Positions 8,034 through 15,562 of a stretch of 37,914 nt of DNA are shown here, piece after piece. The stretch covers positions 1 through 37,914 of the forward strand of contig CALXRP010000020.1 in the NCBI GenBank assembly GCA_944390885.1. The letters run 5' to 3'. Under the pieces are notes generated by a model. The model ran no database searches. It was not told the origin of the DNA and was given only the letters and a program-made list of their open reading frames with translations. Both the position numbers and the translations under genes were made by a program. This stretch comes from an uncultured Alphaproteobacteria bacterium (GTDB lineage Bacteria; Pseudomonadota; Alphaproteobacteria; RF32; CAG-239). Each line of letters opens with the position of its first letter. Positions within the stretch are counted from its first letter, which is position 1.

Positions 8034-9360
8034 TTACCCAGCCCCGGAACGGCGAACTGAAGGCATCGTCCCCGACGGCCGGCGCCTGCAGGGTCGGTTC
8101 TTGTTTCCGGGGTTCTTCCCGGTTGCGGGAATCCGCGTTCATCTGCTCCCATTCACGACGCAGGCTTTCCAATGTGCGCTGTGTGTTGCTCAGAACCGGA
8201 ATGACATCGTCTTCCACAACTACTTTTTCTTCCTCTTTTTCCGGGGCAGCAACAGGTTCTGTTTTTTCTTCCGCGGCAGGAACGGAAATTTCAAAAGACG
8301 GTTCTTCCGGCTGCGGAGTTATTTCTTCGCCAAAACTGCGCTCTAACGCCATAGAAAAAGGATCCCGGCTGCTTTCTTCCTGAAAACGGTAATCAATATA
8401 TTCTTCATCTTCACGTTTTTTCTTTTTAAACAGCGGAAATTTTTTGCCGAGGGAAAATTTGCCGCCTAAAACGGAGTGTGTTTCTTCTTTTTCCGAATCT
8501 TCCCGGTGGGGAGAAACTTCCGGTGTAGTCTGCTCGGCAAACGTGCGAGCTTCCGGGGCGGCCGGCGTTTTGTATTCCGGTTGTTCATATTTTTGCGGCG
8601 CAGGCATGGTGTCATAACGAGGTTCGGCCAGCGAAGAAAAACTTTGAGCTGCTTCACGCTTGCGCTTCAGCTCGTCGGAGATTGGCGCAAAAATGGAAAA
8701 GACCTTGCCTAACACGCCGGTTTCAATAATGTTTAAGAAGATTTTTTCATTATCATGTTTTTCAAAAAGCTCAACAATGCTTTGATAGCGAGCGCAAAAT
8801 TCCATAATTGTTCCGGCCAGCACATTATCGTGCCCGGCTTTTTCAAAAATCCGCATCTGAAAGGCCGGCTGGTTCTGGTTGACCTCAATAATTACTTTGC
8901 CAAATGACCATTTTCCGCCGTTTCTGACCTTGCTCCACAAGCGGTCTATCTGCTCCGGCGATGCCAGCGAACTGCGTTGGATGATCTCCGATATCAACTC
9001 GTTCATGTCGGAAACGAACAAATCAAACTGCTGGACGACAAAACCGTCACGAATCTGCTGTTCGCTTTCCAGCATAATGCGGGCTATCAGGTCGGAATAA
9101 TCCTGATTTTTCTTCATCTGAACAAAAAGGCGGTTCAGATTGCGGTTGAAACGGTAATTGTGCAAGAACTGGCTGATGATGGCAAAAATTATCCAAACGG
9201 AAAAAACCGGCAGCAGAAGATAAGCCGCATAGAAAGAAACATCCGCGATCCCGGCAGAATGAAAACCTGCCGCACCGACCGTTTCCAGTATGTGCATTAC
9301 GGCATAGATTATCCAAAGCAAAGAAGAAAAAATCAAAATAAAAAACGATAATGCCAGCAC
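8014..9360 (-). CDS. Unknown two-TM protein with long acidic tail, first gene of the yej operon
   Basis: A 448-residue protein I do not recognise. Two membrane segments lie at about residues 1-20 and 45-65. A predicted helical cytoplasmic region follows to about 230 (QFDLFVSDMNELISEIIQR, GGKWSFGKVIIEVNQNQPAFQMRI). Residues about 235-420 are low-complexity, rich in Glu, Pro and Lys, and probably disordered, with KKFPLFKKKKRE in the middle; the last 40 residues hold REEPRKQEPTL. The start is GTG at 9360 with GGGGGA 6 nt upstream. The tail overlaps yejA by 20 bp. Coupling to peptide uptake, or simple co-transcription, are both possible. Confidence 0.75.
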   Translation of the reverse strand: MLALSFFILIFSSLLWIIYAVMHILETVGAAGFHSAGIADVSFYAAYLLLPVFSVWIIFAIISQFLHNYRFNRNLNRLFVQMKKNQDYSDLIARIMLESEQQIRDGFVVQQFDLFVSDMNELISEIIQRSSLASPEQIDRLWSKVRNGGKWSFGKVIIEVNQNQPAFQMRIFEKAGHDNVLAGTIMEFCARYQSIVELFEKHDNEKIFLNIIETGVLGKVFSIFAPISDELKRKREAAQSFSSLAEPRYDTMPAPQKYEQPEYKTPAAPEARTFAEQTTPEVSPHREDSEKEETHSVLGGKFSLGKKFPLFKKKKREDEEYIDYRFQEESSRDPFSMALERSFGEEITPQPEEPSFEISVPAAEEKTEPVAAPEKEEEKVVVEDDVIPVLSNTQRTLESLRREWEQMNADSRNREEPRKQEPTLQAPAVGDDAFSSPFRGWVNEENYK

Positions 9361-9380
9361 GTTTTGTCCCCCAGTATTGC

Positions 9381-9412
9381 GCCAATTTGAAATTATACTA
9401 TTACAAATTGGC
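9381..9412. promoter_or_regulatory. Perfect 9-bp inverted repeat in a divergent promoter region
   Basis: GCCAATTTG (9381-9389) and CAAATTGGC (9404-9412) are separated by 14 bp. The site lies between the minus-strand yej operon start (9360) and accA (9525). On the minus strand TATAAT (9397 to 9392) falls in the spacer and TTGAAA (9422 to 9417) upstream, with a 19-bp gap; TAGTAT gives 16 bp. The dyad therefore overlaps a plausible yej-operon promoter and could be a repressor operator. Confidence 0.45.
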
Positions 9413-9524
9413 TAGATTTCAACGAAAAAGTATGCAATATTTACACAATAAAGCAAAATAAGAGTCGAAATATAAAAAAAATTGTGGTATCAAAACATCA
9501 GTTTGAATAATTAAAGAGAATATA

Positions 9525-10499
9525 ATGAACAGTGAAAATACTCTGGTTTTAGATTTTGAAAAAAACATCGTTGAAATTGAAGATAAAATGGAAGCGCTCC
9601 GACACCTGGCCGAAGGCGGAGATGTGGATATCACGCCCGAAATTTCCCGGCTGCAACAAAAATTGGAGAAACAGATGAAAGCTTCCTATGCTAACCTTAC
9701 GCCCTGGCAGAAACTTCAGGTTTCCAGACATCCGCAAAGACCGCACTGTCTTGACTATGTTCATGCCCTGATTGAGGATTTTACCCCATTATGCGGTGAC
9801 CGCGTGTTTGGTGATGATGAGGCCATGATCGGCGGTATCGGTCGGTTTAAAGGAATTTCCGTTGTCGTACTCGGGCAGGAAAAAGGCCACGACCTTGAAA
9901 GCCGCGTCAAATATAACTTCGGCATGGCCAAGCCGGAAGGATATCGCAAAGCTCAGCGTCTGATGGATTTGGCAAACAAGTTTAATATGCCGGTGCTGGC
10001 TTTTGTTGATACCGACGGTGCTTTTCCCGGCGTAGAGGCTGAAGCGCGCGGACAGGCGCAGGCAATTGCGGCATCTATTGAAAAATGTTTGCAGATTAAA
10101 GTGCCTTTGGTTTCTATTGTTATCGGCATGGGCGGTTCCGGCGGAGCAATTGCCATTGCGGCTGCTAACCGGGTTTTGATGCTTGAACATTCTATTTATT
10201 CGGTAATTTCGCCCGAGGGCTGTGCATCTATCTTGTGGCGTTCTGCCGATAAGGTCAAAGAAGCTACCGAGGCTCTAAAACTAACGGCGCAGGATTTGAA
10301 GAAACTCGGCGTAATTGACGAGATTATTCCCGAGCCGACCGGCGGCGCTCATCGTGACCCGCAGTTGACAATCGAACGTGTCGGTGATGCTTTGCTGCGC
10401 CATCTGAAAGAGCTTCTGCCGTTGAGCGGGGAAGACCTTAAACGTCTGCGCACCGAGAAATTTCTCAAAATGGGGCGTGATCTCGAATATAAAAAATAG
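9525..10499 (+). CDS. accA: Acetyl-CoA carboxylase carboxyltransferase subunit alpha
   Basis: A 324-residue AccA, close to the 319 of E. coli. With AccD it transfers the carboxyl group from biotin-BCCP to acetyl-CoA to make malonyl-CoA for fatty acid synthesis. Seen in order: the N-terminal helical region (LDFEKNIVEIEDKMEAL), TPWQKLQVSRHPQRP, the GDR-x-FGDDEAMIGGIGRF block, GMAKPEGYRKAQRLMDLA, FVDTDGAFPGVEAEARGQ, and VIGMGGSGGAIAIA followed by SVISPEGCASILW, the carboxyltransferase oxyanion and biotin-binding parts. rmuC follows after 12 bp and probably shares the transcript. Confidence 0.97.
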   Translation: MNSENTLVLDFEKNIVEIEDKMEALRHLAEGGDVDITPEISRLQQKLEKQMKASYANLTPWQKLQVSRHPQRPHCLDYVHALIEDFTPLCGDRVFGDDEAMIGGIGRFKGISVVVLGQEKGHDLESRVKYNFGMAKPEGYRKAQRLMDLANKFNMPVLAFVDTDGAFPGVEAEARGQAQAIAASIEKCLQIKVPLVSIVIGMGGSGGAIAIAAANRVLMLEHSIYSVISPEGCASILWRSADKVKEATEALKLTAQDLKKLGVIDEIIPEPTGGAHRDPQLTIERVGDALLRHLKELLPLSGEDLKRLRTEKFLKMGRDLEYKK

Positions 10500-10511
10500 G
10501 ACGATAAAATT

Positions 10512-11645
10512 ATGGCGATAGATTTGCAGATTGTTCTGATTGTTGCCGTCGGCATTTTGATTGTGCTTAATCTGCTGGCCTTTTTTCTGCGCAAAGACGA
10601 CAAAAAGCTGCATGCTATCGCCGATGTTTTTTACCGAGGACAGGCTGAACTGGCCGGTCGTCTTTCTCAACTGGCAGAAACCAGCCAGCAGCAGCAAAAT
10701 AAAATTTCCGAAGCCATTGCCGAGCAAAAGCTTTCTGTTTTGAAGATGATGGACGAGAAACTTTTGCAAGTTACCAAAAATGTGGGAGAAGGGCTGCAAA
10801 AAACAACAGTGCAGACAACCCAGACTCTGACGGATTTGAGGGAGCGGCTGGCAAAGATAGATGCTGCACAACAAAAAATTTCTACCTTGTCGGAACAAGT
10901 CGTCTCGCTCCAGGAAGTTCTGTCTAACAAACAAGCGCGCGGCGCTTTCGGAGAAATTCAGCTTAATGATCTGGTTACATCTACCCTGCCCCCTTCCGCT
11001 TATGCTTTTCAGGTGGTTTTGAGCAATCAGAAACGGGCGGACTGCGTTCTCCGGCTTCCGAATCCGCCGGGAACAATCGTTATTGACTCAAAGTTTCCGC
11101 TTGAAAGTTATCATGCCTTGCGAATCGCCTCTAACGAAAGAGAAAAAGTTGAAGCGGAACGTTTTTTTAAGGCCTCTGTTCTTAAGCATATCAAAGATAT
11201 TTCCGAGAAATATATTTTGCCCGGAGAAACAGCCGAATCTGCATTGATGTTTCTTCCCAGTGAGGCTATTTATGCCGAGTTGCATGCCAATTTTCCAGAA
11301 GTGGTCGAAGCCTCTTATCGGGCAAAAGTCTGGATTGTATCTCCGACAACGCTGATGGCAACGTTAAACACCGTACGCGCGATTTTGAAAGATGCTAAAA
11401 TGCGGGAAATGGCCGGTGTGATTCAAAAAGAGGTCGGGACGCTGACCGAAGATATCGGACGTCTGGACGGCAGAATCGAGAGTTTGAGCCGGCATTTTAA
11501 GCAGGCAAACGAAGATATTGATAATATCAAAGTTTCTTCCGGTAAAATTGCCAAACGTATTCAACGGATTGAAGACATTCAGCTGGGTGATGAGCGCAAG
11601 GAACGTTTGGAGGAAGATACGGCGGCAATCGAGCATATTGCCTGA
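10512..11645 (+). CDS. rmuC: DNA recombination protein RmuC
   Basis: A 377-residue RmuC-family protein. An N-terminal membrane helix (residues about 5-24) is followed by a long coiled coil (about 30-135), then the RmuC domain with ARGAFGEIQLNDLV and a PD-(D/E)XK-like core (CVLRLP, TIVIDSKFPLESY, where Asp and Lys are the expected catalytic residues). FLPSEAIYAELH and VWIVSPTTLMATLNTVRAI are typical family blocks. RmuC proteins limit inversions and rearrangements at short repeats and are predicted nucleases. The C-terminus is a second coiled coil. It lies directly after accA in the same operon. Confidence 0.95.
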   Translation: MAIDLQIVLIVAVGILIVLNLLAFFLRKDDKKLHAIADVFYRGQAELAGRLSQLAETSQQQQNKISEAIAEQKLSVLKMMDEKLLQVTKNVGEGLQKTTVQTTQTLTDLRERLAKIDAAQQKISTLSEQVVSLQEVLSNKQARGAFGEIQLNDLVTSTLPPSAYAFQVVLSNQKRADCVLRLPNPPGTIVIDSKFPLESYHALRIASNEREKVEAERFFKASVLKHIKDISEKYILPGETAESALMFLPSEAIYAELHANFPEVVEASYRAKVWIVSPTTLMATLNTVRAILKDAKMREMAGVIQKEVGTLTEDIGRLDGRIESLSRHFKQANEDIDNIKVSSGKIAKRIQRIEDIQLGDERKERLEEDTAAIEHIA

Positions 11646-12100
11646 TTATTTCCTCCGCTTTGAATTCATACTTTATTTTTCTTTTCCTCTTTTTTTGTTT
11701 TTTATTTCTTGTTCTGTTTTTGTTATAAAGTTTGTTTTTTTCTTTGTTACTTTTTGGCTGCCAAAAATTCTTTTCCTTACTTTTGCTTGACCAAAAGTAA
11801 GCAAAAGTCAAGCCCAACCTCATTTTCTAAGCTTTCGGCCCAAAGTTAAAGTCGCTACGCTCCAAGGCTTAGTGCTTCACTATTACCCCTTTGGGCCAAA
11901 AGCTAAGAAATCATTCGGTAATCGGGCGGGGCAACTCTCCCCTAACTTAGGCATCTAGGCTCGCTGCGGTTGCTAACGCTTTCCTTGCTTGCCAAGATGT
12001 TCCAAAGAGCTTGCAGATAAAAACAACCGGAGCAGCGGTTGTTTTTACTTAGCGCTTCCCCCGGCCCCCTCTTAGCAAAGAGGGGGGAATTGTTTTTAAA
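11646..12100. repeat. Gene-free palindrome-rich block, left part
   Basis: No credible gene. After a T-rich stretch (11660-11760) there are nested palindromes. ACTTTTGCTT/AAGCAAAAGT (11779-11808) overlaps GCTTGAC/GTCAAGC. A 19-bp pair with 2 mismatches at 11827-11845 and 11889-11907 has a core of GGCCCAAAG/CTTTGGGCC. A perfect 10-bp pair lies at 12020-12045 (AAAACAACCG/CGGTTGTTTT). The part from about 11955 to 12046 resembles the spacer downstream of tRNA-Arg(ACG) at 37600-37730: TCGCTGCGGT, TAACGCTT and the same AAAACAACCG hairpin in the same order. This is a dispersed repeat family of unknown origin. Confidence 0.65.
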
Positions 12101-12104
12101 TATC

Positions 12105-12192
12105 GTCATTGCCGGGCTTCGATCCGGCAATCCACGTTAATAAATTAGCTTTATTGTTGACCTGGATCCCCGGGTCGAAGCCCGGGGATGAC
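12105..12192. repeat. REPIN-like dispersed repeat, copy 2
   Basis: An 88-bp unit from GTCATT to GATGAC. GCCGGGCTTCGATCCGGC forms the left palindrome and CCCCGGGTCGAAGCCCGGGG the right; the AT-rich core lies between. The core is inverted relative to the 57-143 copy. Just after it ACCTGCACGGCAGGCGCGC occurs; a near-identical segment is found at 12397-12415. Confidence 0.75.
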
Positions 12193-12286
12193 CTGCACGG
12201 CAGGCGCGCGGCAAGTTGACAGCACTGTGCTCAAGAGACCGCGTTGCTCCGGCGGGGGTGTGAATGACTTTGTGCTTTGAAGTATT

Positions 12287-12372
12287 GTCATTCTCGGGCT
12301 TGACCCGAGAATCCAGATAAATAAATTGGCTTTATGATTGACTTGGATTGCCGGATCAAGTCCGGGGATGAC
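12287..12372. repeat. REPIN-like dispersed repeat, copy 3
   Basis: An 86-bp unit from GTCATT to GATGAC. The left palindrome is CTCGGGCTTGACCCGAG; the right, CCGGATCAAGTCCGG, is slightly imperfect. The flank 12234-12286 shares AGAGACCGCGTTGCT and GTGCTTTGAAGT with positions 2-56. The core matches the 12105 copy in orientation. The remaining 12373-12529 holds only REP fragments and AT-rich sequence. Confidence 0.75.
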
Positions 12373-12529
12373 AATAAAAAAACACAGCCGGCAATGACCT
12401 GCATGGCAGGCGCGCGGCACACCCGAAGTGGATTTTCTATGAGATGTTTTTGAGACACCACAACCGGTCTCCCGGCTGCGGGTGTTATATTAAAGGAATC
12501 TGAATCTTTTGCAAGCGGATTTTAACGAG

Positions 12530-13345
12530 TTAATTTTGATCAGAGTGGCTCAGATATTGTATTGAAAAGATAACTGCCGCCGGGACCTCTTTATTTTCCG
12601 AAACGTTTTTAACGGCCGAAATTCCTATGTTATTATAGGCTACAACGTTAATAACCGGAATATTAAACAATCGGAAAAAGCCATGAAGATTGTTTAAAAT
12701 AACCCGATTTTTAATTTCAAGCGATGTTTTTTGCAAAAATGTCTTAAAATACGGCGACCAGCCCGATGTTCCAAAATTACCATAAATCACCAACGGTTCG
12801 TCACGGCGGGATACAAACTCTGCCAGATTGTTAAATACCTGTTTTTGTTCTGAAATTTTTATCCCTGAAAAATCGATTCGTACCAAGGTCAATTTTCCGT
12901 TCTCTGATTTGTAGGCCGTATAATAGGCAGAAAAATCCGGACTAAGGCGAATCTGTCCGTAGCTTTCTGCAGTCATTCCGGGGATTTTGGTCAGAACACC
13001 CGGCTTGTCGGCAAAATCTTCCGCATAGGTTAAATCAAAGGCCTTATCGGCGTTATCGACTTTAGTGTTAATGAAAATATTGGAAGCAGAGGATATATGG
13101 GCATAACCAAAGATCAAAAGCACCGATGAAAGAATTGTAAAAAGAATTTTTCGGCAATAGACCGAAAAAGCGAGAATAAAAATATTGAAAAGATAAAATT
13201 GGAAAAAATAATTTTTAATAAAAAAAGATAAATTTCCAATACCGTCAAAAGAGCCTATTATTGCAATAATCCCCAAGATTATCAAGGAAGATGCAATAAA
13301 CATATTCTCGCGGCGGCGCCTTTTTCTTTGAGCGAAATATCCCAT
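12530..13345 (-). CDS. Membrane-anchored EEP-fold (YafD-like) protein, catalytic residues lost
   Basis: A 271-residue protein. The N-terminus is basic (QRKRRRREN) followed by about three membrane segments (residues 15-32, 45-62, 66-84). The rest aligns by eye with the C-terminal half of membrane-bound endonuclease/exonuclease/phosphatase proteins: PLVIYGNFGTSGWSPYF (184-200) matches the family block P-V-I-V-x-GDFN-x-T-P-WSP. The catalytic Asp/Asn pair is changed (GDFN to GNFG). IPVINVVAYNNI replaces IPIDHVF-x-S-N-x-I, and NKEVPAAVIFSIQ replaces SDHLPV-x-x-x-F-S-L. All the hallmark active-site residues I can place are gone, so it is probably not a nuclease or phosphatase. The family call is moderate; the fold may be used for binding. 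Confidence 0.6.
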   Translation of the reverse strand: MGYFAQRKRRRRENMFIASSLIILGIIAIIGSFDGIGNLSFFIKNYFFQFYLFNIFILAFSVYCRKILFTILSSVLLIFGYAHISSASNIFINTKVDNADKAFDLTYAEDFADKPGVLTKIPGMTAESYGQIRLSPDFSAYYTAYKSENGKLTLVRIDFSGIKISEQKQVFNNLAEFVSRRDEPLVIYGNFGTSGWSPYFKTFLQKTSLEIKNRVILNNLHGFFRLFNIPVINVVAYNNIGISAVKNVSENKEVPAAVIFSIQYLSHSDQN

Positions 13346-13444
13346 TTTAACTATTTTGTTGTTTTTTTGCCGTTATTAATATAATGTGTTATGTGTCAGA
13401 TAGTAATAGCTAAAATTTATTTTGTAAATGGTGTAAAATAAAAA

Positions 13445-14809
13445 ATGCTAAAACAGATAATAAATGCATTTTCTTTGGATAAGCTGGCAAATTTTATCTC
13501 GCTCAAACTGGACGGGTTCGAAGATTTGCTAAACCAATATTTTTCTCACAGCGCCAATATAAAATTGCTATCTTTCGTGATGATAGCCATCGGCGGTATT
13601 TTATTTTTGTTCTGGCTGGCCGTTGTTATTGCCAAATATCTCGGTCTGGCGGCTAACGAAGCCGCAGCAGCGCAAACCGCTCAACGAAAAAAACTTGAAA
13701 AAGCTGAAGAAGACGGGCAATCCGGCGATGTTCAGGAAAATGATTATCCGGTCGGGCAAGAAGACAACGACGATGACGAACTCAGTCGAAAGGCTGTGGA
13801 AGACATGATCCGTCTTGAGCTTGAGAAAAAGATGGCTGAAGAAAAACAACAGGCCGCCGAAAAGCAAAAACAATCTGCCAAAACTAATGCAAAAAATGAC
13901 AATATTCTGGATCTGGACTGGAAGAAAGGAAAGCTTGCCAATTTGGAAACTCTGGCAGAAAAAGCCGATGTCAGCGCTAATCTTAAATATCAACAAAGCA
14001 AAAAACAACTCTCTGATCTTCTGGGACTGATTATTGACATGCTCGGGCGCAATGTGGACGGGTTGAAAATCGCCCAAACGATTATGTATCGAAATATGAA
14101 TCAGAATTCAGAAGACGATATCTTGCAAACGGTTGATGCCGTAAAAGACTTTATTGCCCTTTGCATTAACAAAAAGTTTGACAAACTGGTTTCCAAAACA
14201 AGGCTGCCCAAAGTGGAAGAAGCATTATATCACCTGGCCAACGGTGATACATCTTATGCTCTGGCTTTGATTGAAACGCTGATGGATAACAATATTGAAA
14301 CAGCGGCGGCCATGACGAATGCCGAAAAAAGAAACGAGATTTTTGCCGTTACTTCCAATTATGCCATAATTTTCGGCACTTTGGCGGCGGTTTCCGATGT
14401 TCATTTGGCAACCGGCGCCTTTGAACTGGCAATTGAGCTTTCTCCGCAAAATATAAATGCCTGGAGCCGTGTCGGTGATATGTATAAACAAAGCGATGCA
14501 GAATCGAAGGCTATTTGGGCTTATACCAATGTTCTGAATCTGGGCGACAATGACCTTAACGAACGTCAGACAGCCAATGCCAATAAAATGTTGTCACAAT
14601 ATTATTATCAACAAGGTGACAGCCTGCAGGCGGCAAAACTTTATAACAGCAGCCGCGGATATTATGACTCCATCGGTATTAACCGCAATCTTGACCGGCA
14701 GGAAATTGAAATCGTTCAGCTGATTGAAGACAAACAGAAAGAAAAACTGCAAGACACTATCATTGCCGTCTTAAACAACAAAAAACTGGCACAATACAGT
14801 TTTGCTTAG
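13445..14809 (+). CDS. TPR-containing membrane protein with coiled coil
   Basis: A 454-residue protein, function not recognised. A membrane helix lies at about residues 42-66 (LLSFVMIAIGGILFLFWLAVVIAKYLGL). An acidic and Lys/Gln-rich coiled coil follows (about 75-160: EDNDDDELSRKAVEDMIRLELEKKMAEEKQ, in two stretches), then helical repeats. The C-terminal third reads like tetratricopeptide repeats (LATGAFELAIELSPQNINAW, VGDMYKQ, AIWAYTNVLNLGD, LSQYYYQQGDSLQAAKLYN). Topology suggests a short periplasmic N-terminus and a large cytoplasmic scaffold. No clear Shine-Dalgarno precedes the ATG. It ends 6 bp from the convergent tsaB stop. Confidence 0.75.
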   Translation: MLKQIINAFSLDKLANFISLKLDGFEDLLNQYFSHSANIKLLSFVMIAIGGILFLFWLAVVIAKYLGLAANEAAAAQTAQRKKLEKAEEDGQSGDVQENDYPVGQEDNDDDELSRKAVEDMIRLELEKKMAEEKQQAAEKQKQSAKTNAKNDNILDLDWKKGKLANLETLAEKADVSANLKYQQSKKQLSDLLGLIIDMLGRNVDGLKIAQTIMYRNMNQNSEDDILQTVDAVKDFIALCINKKFDKLVSKTRLPKVEEALYHLANGDTSYALALIETLMDNNIETAAAMTNAEKRNEIFAVTSNYAIIFGTLAAVSDVHLATGAFELAIELSPQNINAWSRVGDMYKQSDAESKAIWAYTNVLNLGDNDLNERQTANANKMLSQYYYQQGDSLQAAKLYNSSRGYYDSIGINRNLDRQEIEIVQLIEDKQKEKLQDTIIAVLNNKKLAQYSFA

Positions 14810-14815
14810 CCGTTC

Positions 14816-15475
14816 TTATTTGACACAAACATCCGGGGCGCGGAGATATACCGGCTTGGGAAAATCTGTCTTTTTGTTTTCAAACTGATGCAGAGCACAG
14901 GCTGCAACATTGTAGACATCAATTCCGTCCGACATTTTAATACAGTGCAGGCTCAAACCGCTCGGTCTGGACAGGAAACGTTCTGCCCCGTCGCCGATAA
15001 TGCTAACTTTGCGGCCGCCTTTCAGCTGTGCCAAAATATCTTCCCGCGTGCCGGCCGACGGAGATGTCAGATGTCGAAGCCCGGCATCAAAAATTTGATA
15101 ATAAAAATCTTCGCGTTTGGTTTCAATAACAACCAAATTTTTCTCGGCTATTTCATCAGCCGAAAGCTCCGGCAAGTAGGCATCAAATGCCGAAACACCG
15201 GTAACCGTCAAATCCGGGCAGGCCAGCCCGAATGCCCGAGCTGCCGAAATACTTGCCCTTACGCCGGTAAAAGATCCCGGTCCGGTACAAACAGCCAAAA
15301 GCCCCAGTTCGGAAAAGCCTATATTCTGACCATCCAAAATATTTTTGATTTCAGGGATTAATGCCTCGGCCTGCCCGAACTCCATGGCCCGCGACCAAAC
15401 GGAAAGCGTCTTCCGATCTTGCAGTAAGATTACGGAACAGGCGGACGCCGTGGTATCAAAAGCCAGAGTATACAT
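14816..15475 (-). CDS. tsaB: tRNA threonylcarbamoyladenosine biosynthesis protein TsaB
   Basis: A 219-residue ASKHA-fold protein. It starts YTLAFDTTASACSVILL and has the TsaB blocks AEALIPEI and CTGPGSFTGVRASISAARAFGLA. With TsaD and TsaE it makes the universal t6A37 modification on ANN-decoding tRNAs; TsaB is the non-catalytic dimer partner of TsaD. ATG 15475 was chosen because GGAAGTGG lies a few bases upstream; the frame could be extended 11 codons. Length matches E. coli TsaB (231). Confidence 0.93.
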   Translation of the reverse strand: MYTLAFDTTASACSVILLQDRKTLSVWSRAMEFGQAEALIPEIKNILDGQNIGFSELGLLAVCTGPGSFTGVRASISAARAFGLACPDLTVTGVSAFDAYLPELSADEIAEKNLVVIETKREDFYYQIFDAGLRHLTSPSAGTREDILAQLKGGRKVSIIGDGAERFLSRPSGLSLHCIKMSDGIDVYNVAACALHQFENKKTDFPKPVYLRAPDVCVK

Positions 15476-15562
15476 TTTTTCCACTTCCTTAAAAATTACA
15501 TTTCTCAATTGTTATTTTATATTATAGAATCGCAAAATAAACAATGACTTTTGTGTGGGAAA

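Noticed and set aside
10281..10934. 217-residue minus-strand frame across accA and rmuC
   Set aside because: It spans the junction of two well-supported genes on the other strand.
11518..11790. 90-residue plus-strand frame in the T-rich stretch after rmuC
   Set aside because: It starts inside rmuC and continues in Phe-rich low-complexity sequence without a domain or RBS.
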